Origin: Methylosinus sp. PW1
GTDB taxonomy: Bacteria; Pseudomonadota; Alphaproteobacteria; Rhizobiales; Beijerinckiaceae
Assembly: GCF_000745215.1 (NCBI RefSeq)
Contig: NZ_JQNK01000002.1
Span: 372,001 to 436,000 of the forward strand
DNA: 64,000 bases
Reading direction: 5' to 3'
A model generated the notes under the pieces. It made no database searches and had not been told where the DNA came from. It was given only the letters and a program-made list of their open reading frames with translations. Positions 50,110 to 59,086 of this stretch are shown one piece after another. A program made the translations under genes and the position numbers. Position 1 is the first letter of the stretch. The number at the start of each line of letters is the position of its first letter.

Positions 50110-52668
50110 TTATTGGCGGCGTAGAGCCGGGCCGGGCTTCTCGCCGAGCACGCGCCAGCTGCCCGCGAGGCCGAGGCCGACCGCGAAAATCAGCGCGCCG
50201 AGTGTCGTCAGCGCGACCGGCCAAGGGCGGAAGACGAAATCCATCCGCATCAGCGCCTCCAATATGAAGGCCGCAGCGCCGGCGCCCGCGATGACCGAGA
50301 AGAGGCCGGCCACGAGGCCGAGCAGAGCGAATTCGAGCGCGAAGGCGCCGGTCAGCCAAGCGCGCGTCGCGCCCAGCGTCGTCAATATTATGGCGTCGCG
50401 CTGGCGTCCGCGCTGGCTCGCCGCCACGGCGCTCCCGAGCGCCAGCGCCGCCGTGACGATGGCGAGGCCGGCGGCCGCCCGCGCCGCGAAGGTCAGTTGA
50501 TCGGCGATCTTCTCCGCCGCCTCCAGCGCGTCCTTCACGCGCAGCGCCGCGACTTGCGGAAAGCGCGTGGCCGCCTCGCGCGTCAGCCTTTTGTCGCGCT
50601 GCGGATCGTCGCGATCGGCGAAGGCGACGGTGAAAATCTCCGAAAAGGGCGCGTCGGCGAAGGCGTCGGGCGAGAACACCATCATGAAATTAATGCCATA
50701 GCTGCGCCAGTCGACGCGGCGCAGATTGGCGATGCGGACGGTGAGATCGCGGCCGAGCACATTGACGACGATCTCGTCGCCGACCGTGAGGCCGAGCCCT
50801 TCGGCGACGCGCGCCTCCAGCGAGACGAGGGGCGGGCCGCTGCGTCCCTCTTCCCACCATTGTCCGGCGACGATCTCCGAGCCCTTGGGCGGCGTCGCGG
50901 CGAAGGTGACGCCGCGGTCGCCCTCCAGCGCCCAGGCGATATCGTCCGGGGGCTTCAGATTCTCGGAGCGGACGCCCTTCACGGCGACGATGCGGCCGCG
51001 CATCATCGGCACATGCTCGATGCGGGCGTCGGGGGAGAAGGAGGAGAGGAAGGCGGCGAATTCGTCCGCCTGCTCCTTGGCGACGTCGACGAAATAGAAG
51101 CTCGGCGTGCGGCTCTTCTGCGCCTGGAACAATTCCGCGTGAATGGAGCCCTCGATCAGCGCCAGCGCGACGAGAAGCGTCTGCGTCACGCCGAGCGAGA
51201 CGATCAATGTCGCGGCGAGGCTCTTGGGGCGGCGAATATTGCCGATCGCATGGCGTAGCCGCGCGCCGGGCGCATGGGCGAAGCGCCGCGCCGCACGGAC
51301 GACGAGAGCCGCGACGCCGCGCAGCAGGACGAAGGCCATGGCGGTGGCGGCGATATAGGTCGCCGCGAGCTTCTTGTCGGCGGCCGAGAGCATGACCAGT
51401 GCCACGAGCGCCGCCGCCGCGAGCAGCGCTGCGAGAAGAAAGACGCGGGGAGGGGATTTTTCCTCGGCCTCGTCGCGCAAGAGCCGCGCGACCGGCGTTC
51501 CATAGGCGCGGCCGAGCGGCGGCAGCGCGAAGATCAGCGTCACCAGAAGCCCATAGGCCGCGCCGACGGCGAGCGAGCGCGCGTCGAGCGTCGGCGAGAA
51601 GGGCAGGGGAATGGAAGCCGAAAGGGCGAGGTCGGCGAGATAAGGAAAGGTCGCGCCGATCGCGAGACCTCCGATGACGGCGAGGCCGGCGACGAGCAGC
51701 ACCTCGACGAGGGCCATGGCGAAGACGCGCGAGGCCGGCGCGCCCAGCGCCTTCAATATTGCGAAAGCGTCGCGCTTTCTGGCGACGAAGCCAGAAACGG
51801 CGTTGGCGACGCCGGCGCCGCCCGCGACCAGCGCGGTCAGCGCCACGAGCGTCAGCAGCTGGGTGAAGCGCTCCTGATTGCGCGAGAATTGCGGGGAGAC
51901 CGCGTCTCGCTTGCGCAAATCCCAGCCGGCGTCCGGAAAAGCCGCGGTCAGCGCCGTGACGAAACGCTCGACCTCCGCGTCGCTGGCGACGGCTTCGGTC
52001 TTGCCGAGCGAGACGCGCGTCAGCCAGCGCGCCACGGCGCCCGGCTGCAGCAGCCCGGTCGCCTTCAGCGCCTCCTGGCTCATCAGCACGCGCGCGCCGA
52101 AGCCGAAGGCGCCGGCGAGCTTATCGGGCTCGCTCGAGAGCTCGGCTGTCAGGGTGAAGGAGCCGGCGCCGATCTTCACCGGGTCGCCGATCTCGAGCCC
52201 GAGCCGCGCGATGAGGCTCGCATCGGCGACGAGGCCGAAGCCGCCGTCGCGCTGCGCCAGAGCCTCGGCGAGCGGCAGCGCCGGCGTCAGCTCGACTGCG
52301 CCGGCGCCGGGATAGGCCGAATCGACGGCCTTTATTTCGATCAGCGCGGCCTCGCCGCTCGCCGAGCGGGCCATGGCGCGCATCAGGCCGATCTCGCAGA
52401 CGCGGCCGTCGCGCTCCAAGAACTCGCGCTCCTGCGGCGAGAGCCGCCGCATTGTGGTGGCGACGGAGACGTCGCCGCCCAGAATCGTGCGCCCCTCGCG
52501 GGCGAGGCCGTCGGCGAGCGAGCGCGACACGGCGCCGACGCCGGAAATGGCGGCGACGCCGATGACGATGCAGGCGATGAAGACGGAAAAGCCGCGCAGA
52601 TCGCCGGAAAGGTCGCGCAGGGCGAAACGCAGCGCCAGCGGCAGGCGCGAGATGAATCTCGCTTTCAT
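50110..52668 (-). CDS. ABC transporter permease of the YbbP/FtsX-like family
   Basis: 852 residues. It has an N-terminal helix (GFSVFIACIVIGVAAISGVG), a large extracytoplasmic domain, a FtsX-type helix bundle around residues 270-400, a second periplasmic domain, and three further helices at the C-terminus. This is the duplicated YbbP layout. Such permeases work with a LolD/YbbA-type ATPase and may handle lipoproteins or lipids at the inner membrane; substrate unproven. It overlaps the adjacent ATPase gene by 4 bp (ATGA). Confidence 0.9.
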   Translation of the reverse strand: MKARFISRLPLALRFALRDLSGDLRGFSVFIACIVIGVAAISGVGAVSRSLADGLAREGRTILGGDVSVATTMRRLSPQEREFLERDGRVCEIGLMRAMARSASGEAALIEIKAVDSAYPGAGAVELTPALPLAEALAQRDGGFGLVADASLIARLGLEIGDPVKIGAGSFTLTAELSSEPDKLAGAFGFGARVLMSQEALKATGLLQPGAVARWLTRVSLGKTEAVASDAEVERFVTALTAAFPDAGWDLRKRDAVSPQFSRNQERFTQLLTLVALTALVAGGAGVANAVSGFVARKRDAFAILKALGAPASRVFAMALVEVLLVAGLAVIGGLAIGATFPYLADLALSASIPLPFSPTLDARSLAVGAAYGLLVTLIFALPPLGRAYGTPVARLLRDEAEEKSPPRVFLLAALLAAAALVALVMLSAADKKLAATYIAATAMAFVLLRGVAALVVRAARRFAHAPGARLRHAIGNIRRPKSLAATLIVSLGVTQTLLVALALIEGSIHAELFQAQKSRTPSFYFVDVAKEQADEFAAFLSSFSPDARIEHVPMMRGRIVAVKGVRSENLKPPDDIAWALEGDRGVTFAATPPKGSEIVAGQWWEEGRSGPPLVSLEARVAEGLGLTVGDEIVVNVLGRDLTVRIANLRRVDWRSYGINFMMVFSPDAFADAPFSEIFTVAFADRDDPQRDKRLTREAATRFPQVAALRVKDALEAAEKIADQLTFAARAAAGLAIVTAALALGSAVAASQRGRQRDAIILTTLGATRAWLTGAFALEFALLGLVAGLFSVIAGAGAAAFILEALMRMDFVFRPWPVALTTLGALIFAVGLGLAGSWRVLGEKPGPALRRQ

Positions 52669-53351
52669 GACGCCGGCGCCTCGTCCTCTATGCGGCCGGA
52701 GCGCAATCGCACGGCGCGGTCGCAGCGGGCGGCGAGGGAGGGGTCGTGCGTCACCAGCACCAGCGTCGCCGAGCGTCGCGCCTTTTGCGCGAAGATGAGA
52801 TCGACGATGGCCGCGCCGGTCTCCGAATCGAGATTGCCGGTCGGCTCGTCGGCGACGAGAATCACAGGGTCGGGCGCGAGCGCCCTGGCGATGGCGACGC
52901 GCTGCTGCTCGCCGCCGGACATTTGCGCGGGATAATGGGAGAGGCGGTGGCGAAGGCCCACGGCCTCCAGCTCCTGCGCGGCGCGCTCGAAAGCGTCGGC
53001 GCGGCCGGCGAGCTCCAGCGGGATGGCGACATTCTCCAGCGCCGTCATCGTCGCGATGAGCTGGAAAGACTGGAAGACGACCCCTATCTTCCCTCCACGG
53101 AACCGCGCCAGCGCATTTTCATCGAGCCGGGCGAGGTCGCTGCCGTCGACGAGCACCTTGCCGGAATCGGGCCGCTCGAGGCCGGCGAGCATCATCAGCA
53201 ATGTGGATTTCCCCGAGCCGGAGGGTCCGACGAGGCCGACAGCCTCGCCGCGCGCGACGGCGAGGCTTATGTTCTTGAGCACATGGACGCGCGCCGCGCC
53301 CGCTCCGAGGGTGAGATCGACGTCCTCGAGCTCGATGACCGGCCGCTGCAC
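52665..53351 (-). CDS. ABC transporter ATP-binding protein, YbbA/LolD-like
   Basis: About 228 residues. It has Walker A GPSGSGKST, the signature MSGGEQQRVAIARAL and Walker B VILVADEPTGNLD, all typical of the MacB/LolD/YbbA group. The frame is open much further upstream, but that part overlaps the divergent esterase gene. I therefore place the start at the GTG at 53351 (VQRPVIELED), which has AGGA 8 nt upstream. It is the partner of the YbbP-like permease. Confidence 0.88.
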   Translation of the reverse strand: MQRPVIELEDVDLTLGAGAARVHVLKNISLAVARGEAVGLVGPSGSGKSTLLMMLAGLERPDSGKVLVDGSDLARLDENALARFRGGKIGVVFQSFQLIATMTALENVAIPLELAGRADAFERAAQELEAVGLRHRLSHYPAQMSGGEQQRVAIARALAPDPVILVADEPTGNLDSETGAAIVDLIFAQKARRSATLVLVTHDPSLAARCDRAVRLRSGRIEDEAPAS

Positions 53352-53364
53352 TTTGGAGGTCCTA

Positions 53365-54132
53365 ATGGTTTGCCGCTGCGCCCGCCGCCGCTCTCGCGAC
53401 CCGGCCAAGACGCCCGCCCCGACATATGCGAAGGCGCCGCCGGTTTCCAGTGCGCGGCCGCGCTTTCGTCCGCTCGGCCCGGCGGCGCTGCTCTGCGCCG
53501 CCGCGATTTTGGCGCTTCTCACCATGATCTCTCTGCCCGCCGCGGCCGAGCCGCTGCGCGTCATCGCCTTCGGCGACAGTCTCAGCGCCGGCTTTCAGCT
53601 GCCGGCGGACGCCTCCTTTCCGGCGCAGCTCGAGGCCCGGCTGAAAAATGACGGCTATGACGCCCGCGTCGTCAACGCCAGCGTCTCCGGCGACACCACG
53701 AGGGGCGGGCTGGCGCGCGTCTCCTATGCGCTGCGCGACGGCGGCGATCTGATGATTCTCGAGCTCGGCGCCAATGACATGCTGCTCGGCTTCGATCCGG
53801 CGACGACGCGCGGCAATCTGGAGAAAATCATCGGCGCCGCCGAGGAAAAGGGCCTCGCCGTGCTGCTCGCCGGAATGCTGGCCAACGCCAATTTCGGCGA
53901 GGAGCAGAAAAAAGCCTTCGACGCCATTTTCCCCGATCTCTCGGCGCGGCGCGGCCTGCCGCTCTATCCCTTCTTTCTCGAGGGCGTCGTCGGCGAGAAG
54001 GGCATGACCCTCGTCGACGGATTGCATCCGAGCCGGGCCGGTGTGGCGCGGATCGTCGCCGGCGTCGCGCCTTTGGCGGAGAAGCGCCTCGATTCCCTGC
54101 GATCGACGCGTCAGGGCGCCGCGCAGCGCTGA
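53365..54132 (+). CDS. SGNH-family esterase (arylesterase / TesA-like)
   Basis: 255 residues from the ATG at 53365, which has a perfect GGAGGT 5 nt upstream. A long basic N-terminal region with a hydrophobic core (ALLCAAAILALLTMI) precedes the mature enzyme. The SGNH blocks are IAFGDSLSAGFQLP (nucleophile Ser), VSGDTTRGGL (Gly), ELGANDMLLG (Asn) and VDGLHPSRAG (Asp-x-x-His). It is probably a periplasmic lysophospholipase/thioesterase-like hydrolase. Start codons of this gene and the divergent ATPase gene are only 13 bp apart. Confidence 0.9.
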   Translation: MVCRCARRRSRDPAKTPAPTYAKAPPVSSARPRFRPLGPAALLCAAAILALLTMISLPAAAEPLRVIAFGDSLSAGFQLPADASFPAQLEARLKNDGYDARVVNASVSGDTTRGGLARVSYALRDGGDLMILELGANDMLLGFDPATTRGNLEKIIGAAEEKGLAVLLAGMLANANFGEEQKKAFDAIFPDLSARRGLPLYPFFLEGVVGEKGMTLVDGLHPSRAGVARIVAGVAPLAEKRLDSLRSTRQGAAQR

Positions 54133-54386
54133 GCGAGGCCGCGAGCGAGGCCGTGAGAAAAAATCCGTTCACATGCCGGATTTTCGTTACAGCCGTCGCA
54201 TTCTCGATATAGTGCCGACACCATCCTTAGCGCGCGCCATTGCGGCGCGCCGATCCGCGAGGAGGCGCCGACAACGGCCCCGTCGCTCCGCCGTATCCGC
54301 GGCCGGGCAGGGACCGAGCGAGCAGACAGCGACTTCGCCTTTTCCACTCCCCGAGCGCCTTGCGAGGCCAGGATGGAGGACCTGCG

Positions 54387-54971
54387 ATGCCCAGACTGTT
54401 CACCGCCCTCGAAATCCCCCCTCTCGTCGCCGGCGATCTCGCCGCTCTGCGCGGAGGCGTTCCGGGAGCCCGCTGGATCGACGCGGAAAATTATCACATC
54501 ACGCTGCGCTTCATCGGCGATGTGGACGATGCGCTCGGCCATGACGCGGCCATGACGCTTGCCGCCATCCGCCGTCCTCCCGTCTCGATCACGCTGGAAG
54601 AGCTGTCGAGCTTCGGCGGCGACAAACCGCGCGCCATTGTGGTGAAGGCGCGCGCCGATTCGGCGCTGGCCGAGCTGCAGGCGGAGCAGGAGCGCCTGCT
54701 GCGGCGCATCGGCATTCCGCCCGAGCCGCGCAAATTCGTGCCGCATGTGACGCTCGCGCGCCTGCGCGGGGCGTCCTGCTCCTCGGTCGCGACCTATCTC
54801 GGCACGCGCGGCTATTTTCCGCCCATGCGCTTCGAGGCGGCGCGCTTCGTGCTGTTCTCCTCGCGTGATTCGGTCGGCGGCGGGCCTTATATCGTCGAGG
54901 CCGACTATCCGCTGCGCGACCGCAAGGCGCTCGCCGGCGGCGCCCGCGAGCTCACCGCCTACAGCCGATAA
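54387..54971 (+). CDS. thpR: RNA 2',3'-cyclic phosphodiesterase (LigT-like)
   Basis: 194 residues from the ATG at 54387 (MPRLFTALEIPP), with GGAGG upstream. The two HxTx catalytic motifs of the 2H phosphoesterase superfamily are YHITLRFIG and PHVTLARL. It opens 2',3'-cyclic phosphates on RNA ends. A longer upstream frame is not family-like. It follows the esterase gene by about 250 bp and converges with plsC. Confidence 0.94.
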   Translation: MPRLFTALEIPPLVAGDLAALRGGVPGARWIDAENYHITLRFIGDVDDALGHDAAMTLAAIRRPPVSITLEELSSFGGDKPRAIVVKARADSALAELQAEQERLLRRIGIPPEPRKFVPHVTLARLRGASCSSVATYLGTRGYFPPMRFEAARFVLFSSRDSVGGGPYIVEADYPLRDRKALAGGARELTAYSR

Positions 54972-54974
54972 CGG

Positions 54975-55751
54975 TCAGGCGCTCGCCGGCGCAGTCTTGC
55001 GTCCGCGCTCGACGACGGCGGCGAGCGAAGGATCTTGCGCCACCGCCTCCACGATGAGGCGGTCGGAGGCGCTTTCGATCGTGTTCTGCATGCGCTCGAA
55101 AAAGTCCCGCGGCTCGAGGCCCGGCGGGATGATCGGCAGATATTCGATGACCACGGTTCCCGGCCGCACGATGAAGGCCTTACGCGCCCAGAACAGGCCG
55201 GAATTCAGCGCCACCGGCAGGCAGGCCGCGCCGGTCTCGCGATAGAGCATCGCGACGCCGAACTTATAGAGCGGCGGCGCGCCCGCCGGCCGCCGCGTCC
55301 CCTCCGGAAAGATGAACAATTGCCGGCCTTGCGCGAACAGCGCCTTGGTCTTCTCGATCAGCTGCGGCAGCAGCTTGCCGCCCTTGGCGCGATCGATGCC
55401 GATCTGCTCGGCGCCCATGAGGTACCAGCCGAAAAAGGGGATGAACACCAGCTCGCGCTTGAGAATATAGGAGAAATCCGGCGAATGCAGCGGGAGGACG
55501 AAGGTCTCCCACGTCGACTGATGCTTGCAGGCGACGATGACCGGCCCTTTCGGAATATTCTCGAGGCCGCGAAACTCGAATTTCAGCCCGACGATCTTCT
55601 CGAGCCAGAAGAGCGACGTTCGCCCCCAGACGCGGCCGAGCGTCATGGAGGCGTGCCGCTTCATCAGCAGCGCCGGCAGCCAGATGATCTGCAGCGCCAT
55701 GAGGCTGACGAAGAAAGCGATGTGGAACAGCAGCGAGCGCAGGAGGAGCAT
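54975..55751 (-). CDS. plsC: 1-acyl-sn-glycerol-3-phosphate acyltransferase (PlsC family)
   Basis: 258 residues from the ATG at 55751 (MLLLRSLLFHIAFFV), which begins an N-terminal membrane helix. The acyltransferase motif I is KHQSTWET, and motif III is FIFPEGTRRP. It makes phosphatidic acid from lysophosphatidic acid at the inner membrane. The YdcF-like gene lies 125 bp upstream, and with ftsX-ftsE this order is common in alphaproteobacteria. The longer frame to 56246 overlaps that gene and is not conserved-looking. Confidence 0.93.
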   Translation of the reverse strand: MLLLRSLLFHIAFFVSLMALQIIWLPALLMKRHASMTLGRVWGRTSLFWLEKIVGLKFEFRGLENIPKGPVIVACKHQSTWETFVLPLHSPDFSYILKRELVFIPFFGWYLMGAEQIGIDRAKGGKLLPQLIEKTKALFAQGRQLFIFPEGTRRPAGAPPLYKFGVAMLYRETGAACLPVALNSGLFWARKAFIVRPGTVVIEYLPIIPPGLEPRDFFERMQNTIESASDRLIVEAVAQDPSLAAVVERGRKTAPASA

Positions 55752-55876
55752 GCTTTGGTCGCCCGTCGGGTTTCGCCAAAAGGTGGGTCGCGAAAGCCTT
55801 CTAATGCGCTTTTCTTTCGAACGGAACCGCCGCTCGGTCGGGCCGGCGCGCTTTCTCGGGCGCTGCGCCCGCCGAT

Positions 55877-56575
55877 TCAGCGCGCTTGCGCCGTGAGGCG
55901 GGCGGTCTCGGCCGGGGCGAGAGCCGTTGCGGAAAGACCCGGCTCCAGCAGCCGGGTGCGCAACAGGACGTAGAGATATTTGACATATTCGGCCGCGATG
56001 AGCCGCGTCACGGCGAGATCGTCGAGCCAGTCCTCGACGCGAAGATGGTCGCTGACCACGGCGAAAGGATAGAGTTCCGCCCCCGGCAGCGCCGCCGACA
56101 GCTCGGCCAGAGCGCGTGGCATATGGTAATTGGAGGTGACGATGATGAGCGAGCCTGCGCCGATTCCATGCGCCTGCGCCCAGTCGCGCGTCTCCCGCGC
56201 ATTGCCGATCGTGTCCTGGGCGCGGTAGCCGAGATCGACGCAGCATTCGAACAGCTCCCGGGAAACCGGCAGCAGCTTGGCGATCTCATGGCCGCGCGTC
56301 GCCCGATTGACCCCGGTGATGAGCAGCCGGCGCGCCTGGCCGCGCGCCAGGAGCCCGCCCGCCTCATAGACGCGGTCGGAGCCGCCGGTCAGCACGACGA
56401 CGCCATCGGCCTGCACGGTCAGGGTCGATTCGGTCCGCTCCAGCGAGAGGGCGAAGCCGATGAAGCCGGCCACGAAGGCGGAGGCCAGAAAGCAGAAGAG
56501 GGCGAGGACCGCGAGGCGCCAGCGTCCGGGCGCGGCCCATCCTCCTGCTCTCCCGTATCGCGCATGCGCTCGCAA
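55877..56575 (-). CDS. YdcF/SanA-like (DUF218) membrane-anchored protein
   Basis: About 232 residues. An N-terminal transmembrane helix (AVLALFCFLASAFVAGFIGFAL) precedes the DUF218 domain: GVVVLTGGSDRVYEAGGLL, then RRLLITGVNR, GNARETRDWAQ and IIVTSNYHMPRALAEL. These proteins may bind SAM or act in envelope integrity. The best start is a TTG at 56575 with GAGGTGG upstream; another TTG at 56635 would add 20 Arg-rich residues. It lies between ftsX and plsC on the same strand. Confidence 0.88.
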   Translation of the reverse strand: MRAHARYGRAGGWAAPGRWRLAVLALFCFLASAFVAGFIGFALSLERTESTLTVQADGVVVLTGGSDRVYEAGGLLARGQARRLLITGVNRATRGHEIAKLLPVSRELFECCVDLGYRAQDTIGNARETRDWAQAHGIGAGSLIIVTSNYHMPRALAELSAALPGAELYPFAVVSDHLRVEDWLDDLAVTRLIAAEYVKYLYVLLRTRLLEPGLSATALAPAETARLTAQAR

Positions 56576-56693
56576 GCGTCCACCTCGTCGCCGGTCCCCG
56601 TCTCGTCGCCGTCCCCGGCCGCGAATCCTCGACAAGATGGAAGCGGCGCTCGAGGCCGTCCAGGGCCGGGCGGAATTTATGCCCCGTTAGAGT

Positions 56694-57683
56694 TTACTCG
56701 GCCCTATCCAGACGCCGCAATTGGCGGAACACGATCTCCTGAGACATGAAGCCGGTGAGCAGCCCGGCGGCGGCCGAGATGAGGCCGACGACGGTGAAGC
56801 CGAGCGGCCCCAGCGAGAAGCTGCCGAACATGGCCTCCAGCTGATCGCCGTCCGGCGTCGCGGTCCAGCGATTGGCGAGATAGCCGGCGAAGAGAAAAAA
56901 GCCCATGGCCGAGGCGCCGCCGATGAAGCCGCCGCGCAGCCCCAGCACCAGGAAGCGCCGCTGGAACTGCTGGGCGATATATTTGTCCGCCGCGCCGACG
57001 AGATGCAGCACCTCTATGATCTCGCGATTGCCGACCATGGCCGCCCGCGTGGCGAAGGCGACGGCGAGGCCCATGGCGACCACGATCAGCACGAAGACCA
57101 GCGCCGCCACCGCCACCACAGTGCGCGCCATCTGGCCGAGCCGCTCCACCCACAGTCGGTGATCGTCCAGCGCCGCGCTCGGCAGCGCCTGGGCCAGCTC
57201 GCGGCGCAACGCGTCGAGATCGGCGCGGCGGCTGTCGTCCAGCTTGACGACGATCATGCGCGGGGCCGGCAGCTCGGCGAAATCGAGGCCCTGGCCGAGC
57301 CAGGGGGCGAGCAGCGCCTCCGACTCCGCCTTCGTATAGACGCGCACGTCGCGCACGCCCTCGGCGGCGACGAGGACCGAGGTGGCCTTGCTCACATCGG
57401 CTTCTATGTCGCGGCCGGGCAGGGGGCGGATCTGCACGCTGGCCTCGCGCGCCACCTCGCGCCGCCAATCGACGCTGGCGTCGGCGACCATCAGCGCCGC
57501 CCCGGCCGAGAGCGCCGCCAGAAAGGTCATAATGGCGATGACGATGACCAGCGAGCGTCCGGCGATGGAGGAGGTGGGGACGAGCGGCGTCTCCCGGCCG
57601 AGGACCTCCTCGAGCACGGCCTCCTTGGCCGCGCCGGGCGCCGGGCGCTGGCCGGGGCGGGGCTTGGCGTCATTCGAAGACAT
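56694..57683 (-). CDS. ftsX: cell division protein FtsX
   Basis: 329 residues from the ATG at 57683 (MSSNDAKPRPGQ). It has a cytoplasmic proline-rich N-terminus, a first helix (SLVIVIAIMTFLAALSAGAAL), a periplasmic domain, and three C-terminal helices. The motif GNREIIEVLHLVGA lies just after the second helix. With FtsE it regulates peptidoglycan hydrolases at the septum. The gene overlaps the ftsE stop by 14 bp. Confidence 0.94.
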   Translation of the reverse strand: MSSNDAKPRPGQRPAPGAAKEAVLEEVLGRETPLVPTSSIAGRSLVIVIAIMTFLAALSAGAALMVADASVDWRREVAREASVQIRPLPGRDIEADVSKATSVLVAAEGVRDVRVYTKAESEALLAPWLGQGLDFAELPAPRMIVVKLDDSRRADLDALRRELAQALPSAALDDHRLWVERLGQMARTVVAVAALVFVLIVVAMGLAVAFATRAAMVGNREIIEVLHLVGAADKYIAQQFQRRFLVLGLRGGFIGGASAMGFFLFAGYLANRWTATPDGDQLEAMFGSFSLGPLGFTVVGLISAAAGLLTGFMSQEIVFRQLRRLDRAE

Positions 57684-58395
57684 GCAGCCGCCCATCCGCG
57701 AGCACCAGACGGCGCGCGCTCTCATATTGCTCCATCAGCGCCAGATCATGGGTGGCGATGACCACCGAGGTTCCGCTCTTGTGCAATTCCACGAAGAGCC
57801 GCAGCAGCCGCCGCGCCAGAGTGGGGTCGAGATTGCCGGTCGGCTCGTCGGCGAGCAGCAGTTCCGGCCGCACGATCAGCGCGCGGGCGATGGCGGCGCG
57901 CTGCTTCTCGCCGCCCGAGAGCACGCTCGGCAGGCTGGCGATGCGCTCGTCGAGGCCGACCCAGCGCAAGAGCTCCAGCACCTCGGCGCGATAGCTCGCC
58001 TCCTCGCGGCCGATGACCCGCAGCGGCAGAGCGACATTCTCATATAAATTGAGATGCTCCAGCAGGCGAAAGTCCTGGAAGACGACGCCGATGCGCCGAC
58101 GAATGTCGGTGACGGAGTCCTTGTCCAGCGTCTCCGTATCCTTGCCGAAGAGGGTGATTCGCCCGCGCGTCGGCTTCAGCGACAGCAAGACGAGCTTCAA
58201 AAGCGTCGTCTTGCCGGCGCCGGATGGTCCGGTGAGGAATTGGAACGAGCGCGGCGTGATGGAAAAAGCGAGATCGCTCAATATCTCGCTGCCGTTTCCA
58301 TAGCGCAGGCCGACGTTCTCGAAGGTCAGCAAAGGCGTGTATCCATTGGCGGGCTCAGAATCGCGCTGCGGGGAGATTAGCAGTTCACTGCCCAT
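57670..58395 (-). CDS. ftsE: cell division ATP-binding protein FtsE
   Basis: 241 residues. Walker A is TGPSGAGKTTLLKL, the signature region is LSGGEKQRAAIARAL, and Walker B is LLLADEPTGNLDP. FRLLEHLNLYENVALPL is typical of FtsE. An extra 20 residues precede the ABC fold (MGSELLISPQRDSEPANGYT). It is the ATPase for FtsX. It is divergent from a DUF3426 gene 76 bp away, an arrangement common in alphaproteobacteria. Confidence 0.95.
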   Translation of the reverse strand: MGSELLISPQRDSEPANGYTPLLTFENVGLRYGNGSEILSDLAFSITPRSFQFLTGPSGAGKTTLLKLVLLSLKPTRGRITLFGKDTETLDKDSVTDIRRRIGVVFQDFRLLEHLNLYENVALPLRVIGREEASYRAEVLELLRWVGLDERIASLPSVLSGGEKQRAAIARALIVRPELLLADEPTGNLDPTLARRLLRLFVELHKSGTSVVIATHDLALMEQYESARRLVLADGRLHVFE

Positions 58396-58471
58396 TAACC
58401 ATATCGGCGGCTAATCGACGACATGTCGGCGGCCGATTCCGAAGCGGCGGCCCACGGTTCGGAGACCGGCC

Positions 58472-59041
58472 ATGCGCAACGACCTCGCCCCGCACAATTC
58501 TCCGGTCGGCTCGGCCTCAAAGGACCATGACCTGGACGAGAGCCGGCTGTGGCGGGAGCCGCCGCATGAGAGCGATCTCGTCGATGAGCGGCGCCAGCGC
58601 CTGCTGCCGCTGATCGCGGCGATCATCGCCGTCGTCTTCGGGGCCATGGCGCTGATCGGCATGCGCGAGAAGATCGTGCGGGTCATGCCCTTCGCGACCG
58701 CGCTCTATTCGGCCATGGGACTGAAGGTCAGCGCCGCCGGGCTCGATCTGCGCGGCGTCACCTCCAAGATCGTCACCGAGGGAACGCGCAAGGTGCTCAC
58801 CGTCGAGGGCGAGATCGTCAATCTGCGGCGCTCGGCCAATCGCGTGCCGCCGATGGCGCTGGCCATCCGCGGCGCCGACGGCCGCGAGCGCTACAGCTGG
58901 ACCGCCGCCGCGCCGAAAATGCGGCTCGCGGCCGGGGAGAGCGTGCAGTTCCGCGCGCGCCTCGCCTCGCCGCCCGCCGATGGCGCCGATGTGCAGGTGC
59001 GCTTCGCCGCGCTCGAGGATGCGGAGAAAGCGGCGCGATAG
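58472..59041 (+). CDS. DUF3426-type membrane protein lacking the MJ0042 zinc ribbon
   Basis: 189 residues. A charged N-terminus (about 45 residues) is followed by one transmembrane helix (LLPLIAAIIAVVFGAMALIGM) and a periplasmic beta domain. That domain contains GLDLRGVTSKIVTEGTRKVLTVEGEIVN, the DUF3426 pattern. Related alphaproteobacterial proteins often start with a CxxC...CxxC MJ0042 zinc finger; no such cysteines are present here. Function unknown. It faces ftsE. Confidence 0.8.
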   Translation: MRNDLAPHNSPVGSASKDHDLDESRLWREPPHESDLVDERRQRLLPLIAAIIAVVFGAMALIGMREKIVRVMPFATALYSAMGLKVSAAGLDLRGVTSKIVTEGTRKVLTVEGEIVNLRRSANRVPPMALAIRGADGRERYSWTAAAPKMRLAAGESVQFRARLASPPADGADVQVRFAALEDAEKAAR

Positions 59042-59086
59042 GCGCGCCGCGTTCCCTTGGCGCGCGAAATGGCCTAAGCAGGCCTC

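Noticed and set aside
51274..52935. A 553-codon plus-strand frame over the YbbP-like permease
   Set aside because: Antisense shadow with Arg/Gly/Asp-rich composition and no motif.
52665..53564. Longer form of the YbbA-like ATPase starting at 53564
   Set aside because: It would overlap about 200 bp of the esterase coding region and add a segment with no ABC similarity.
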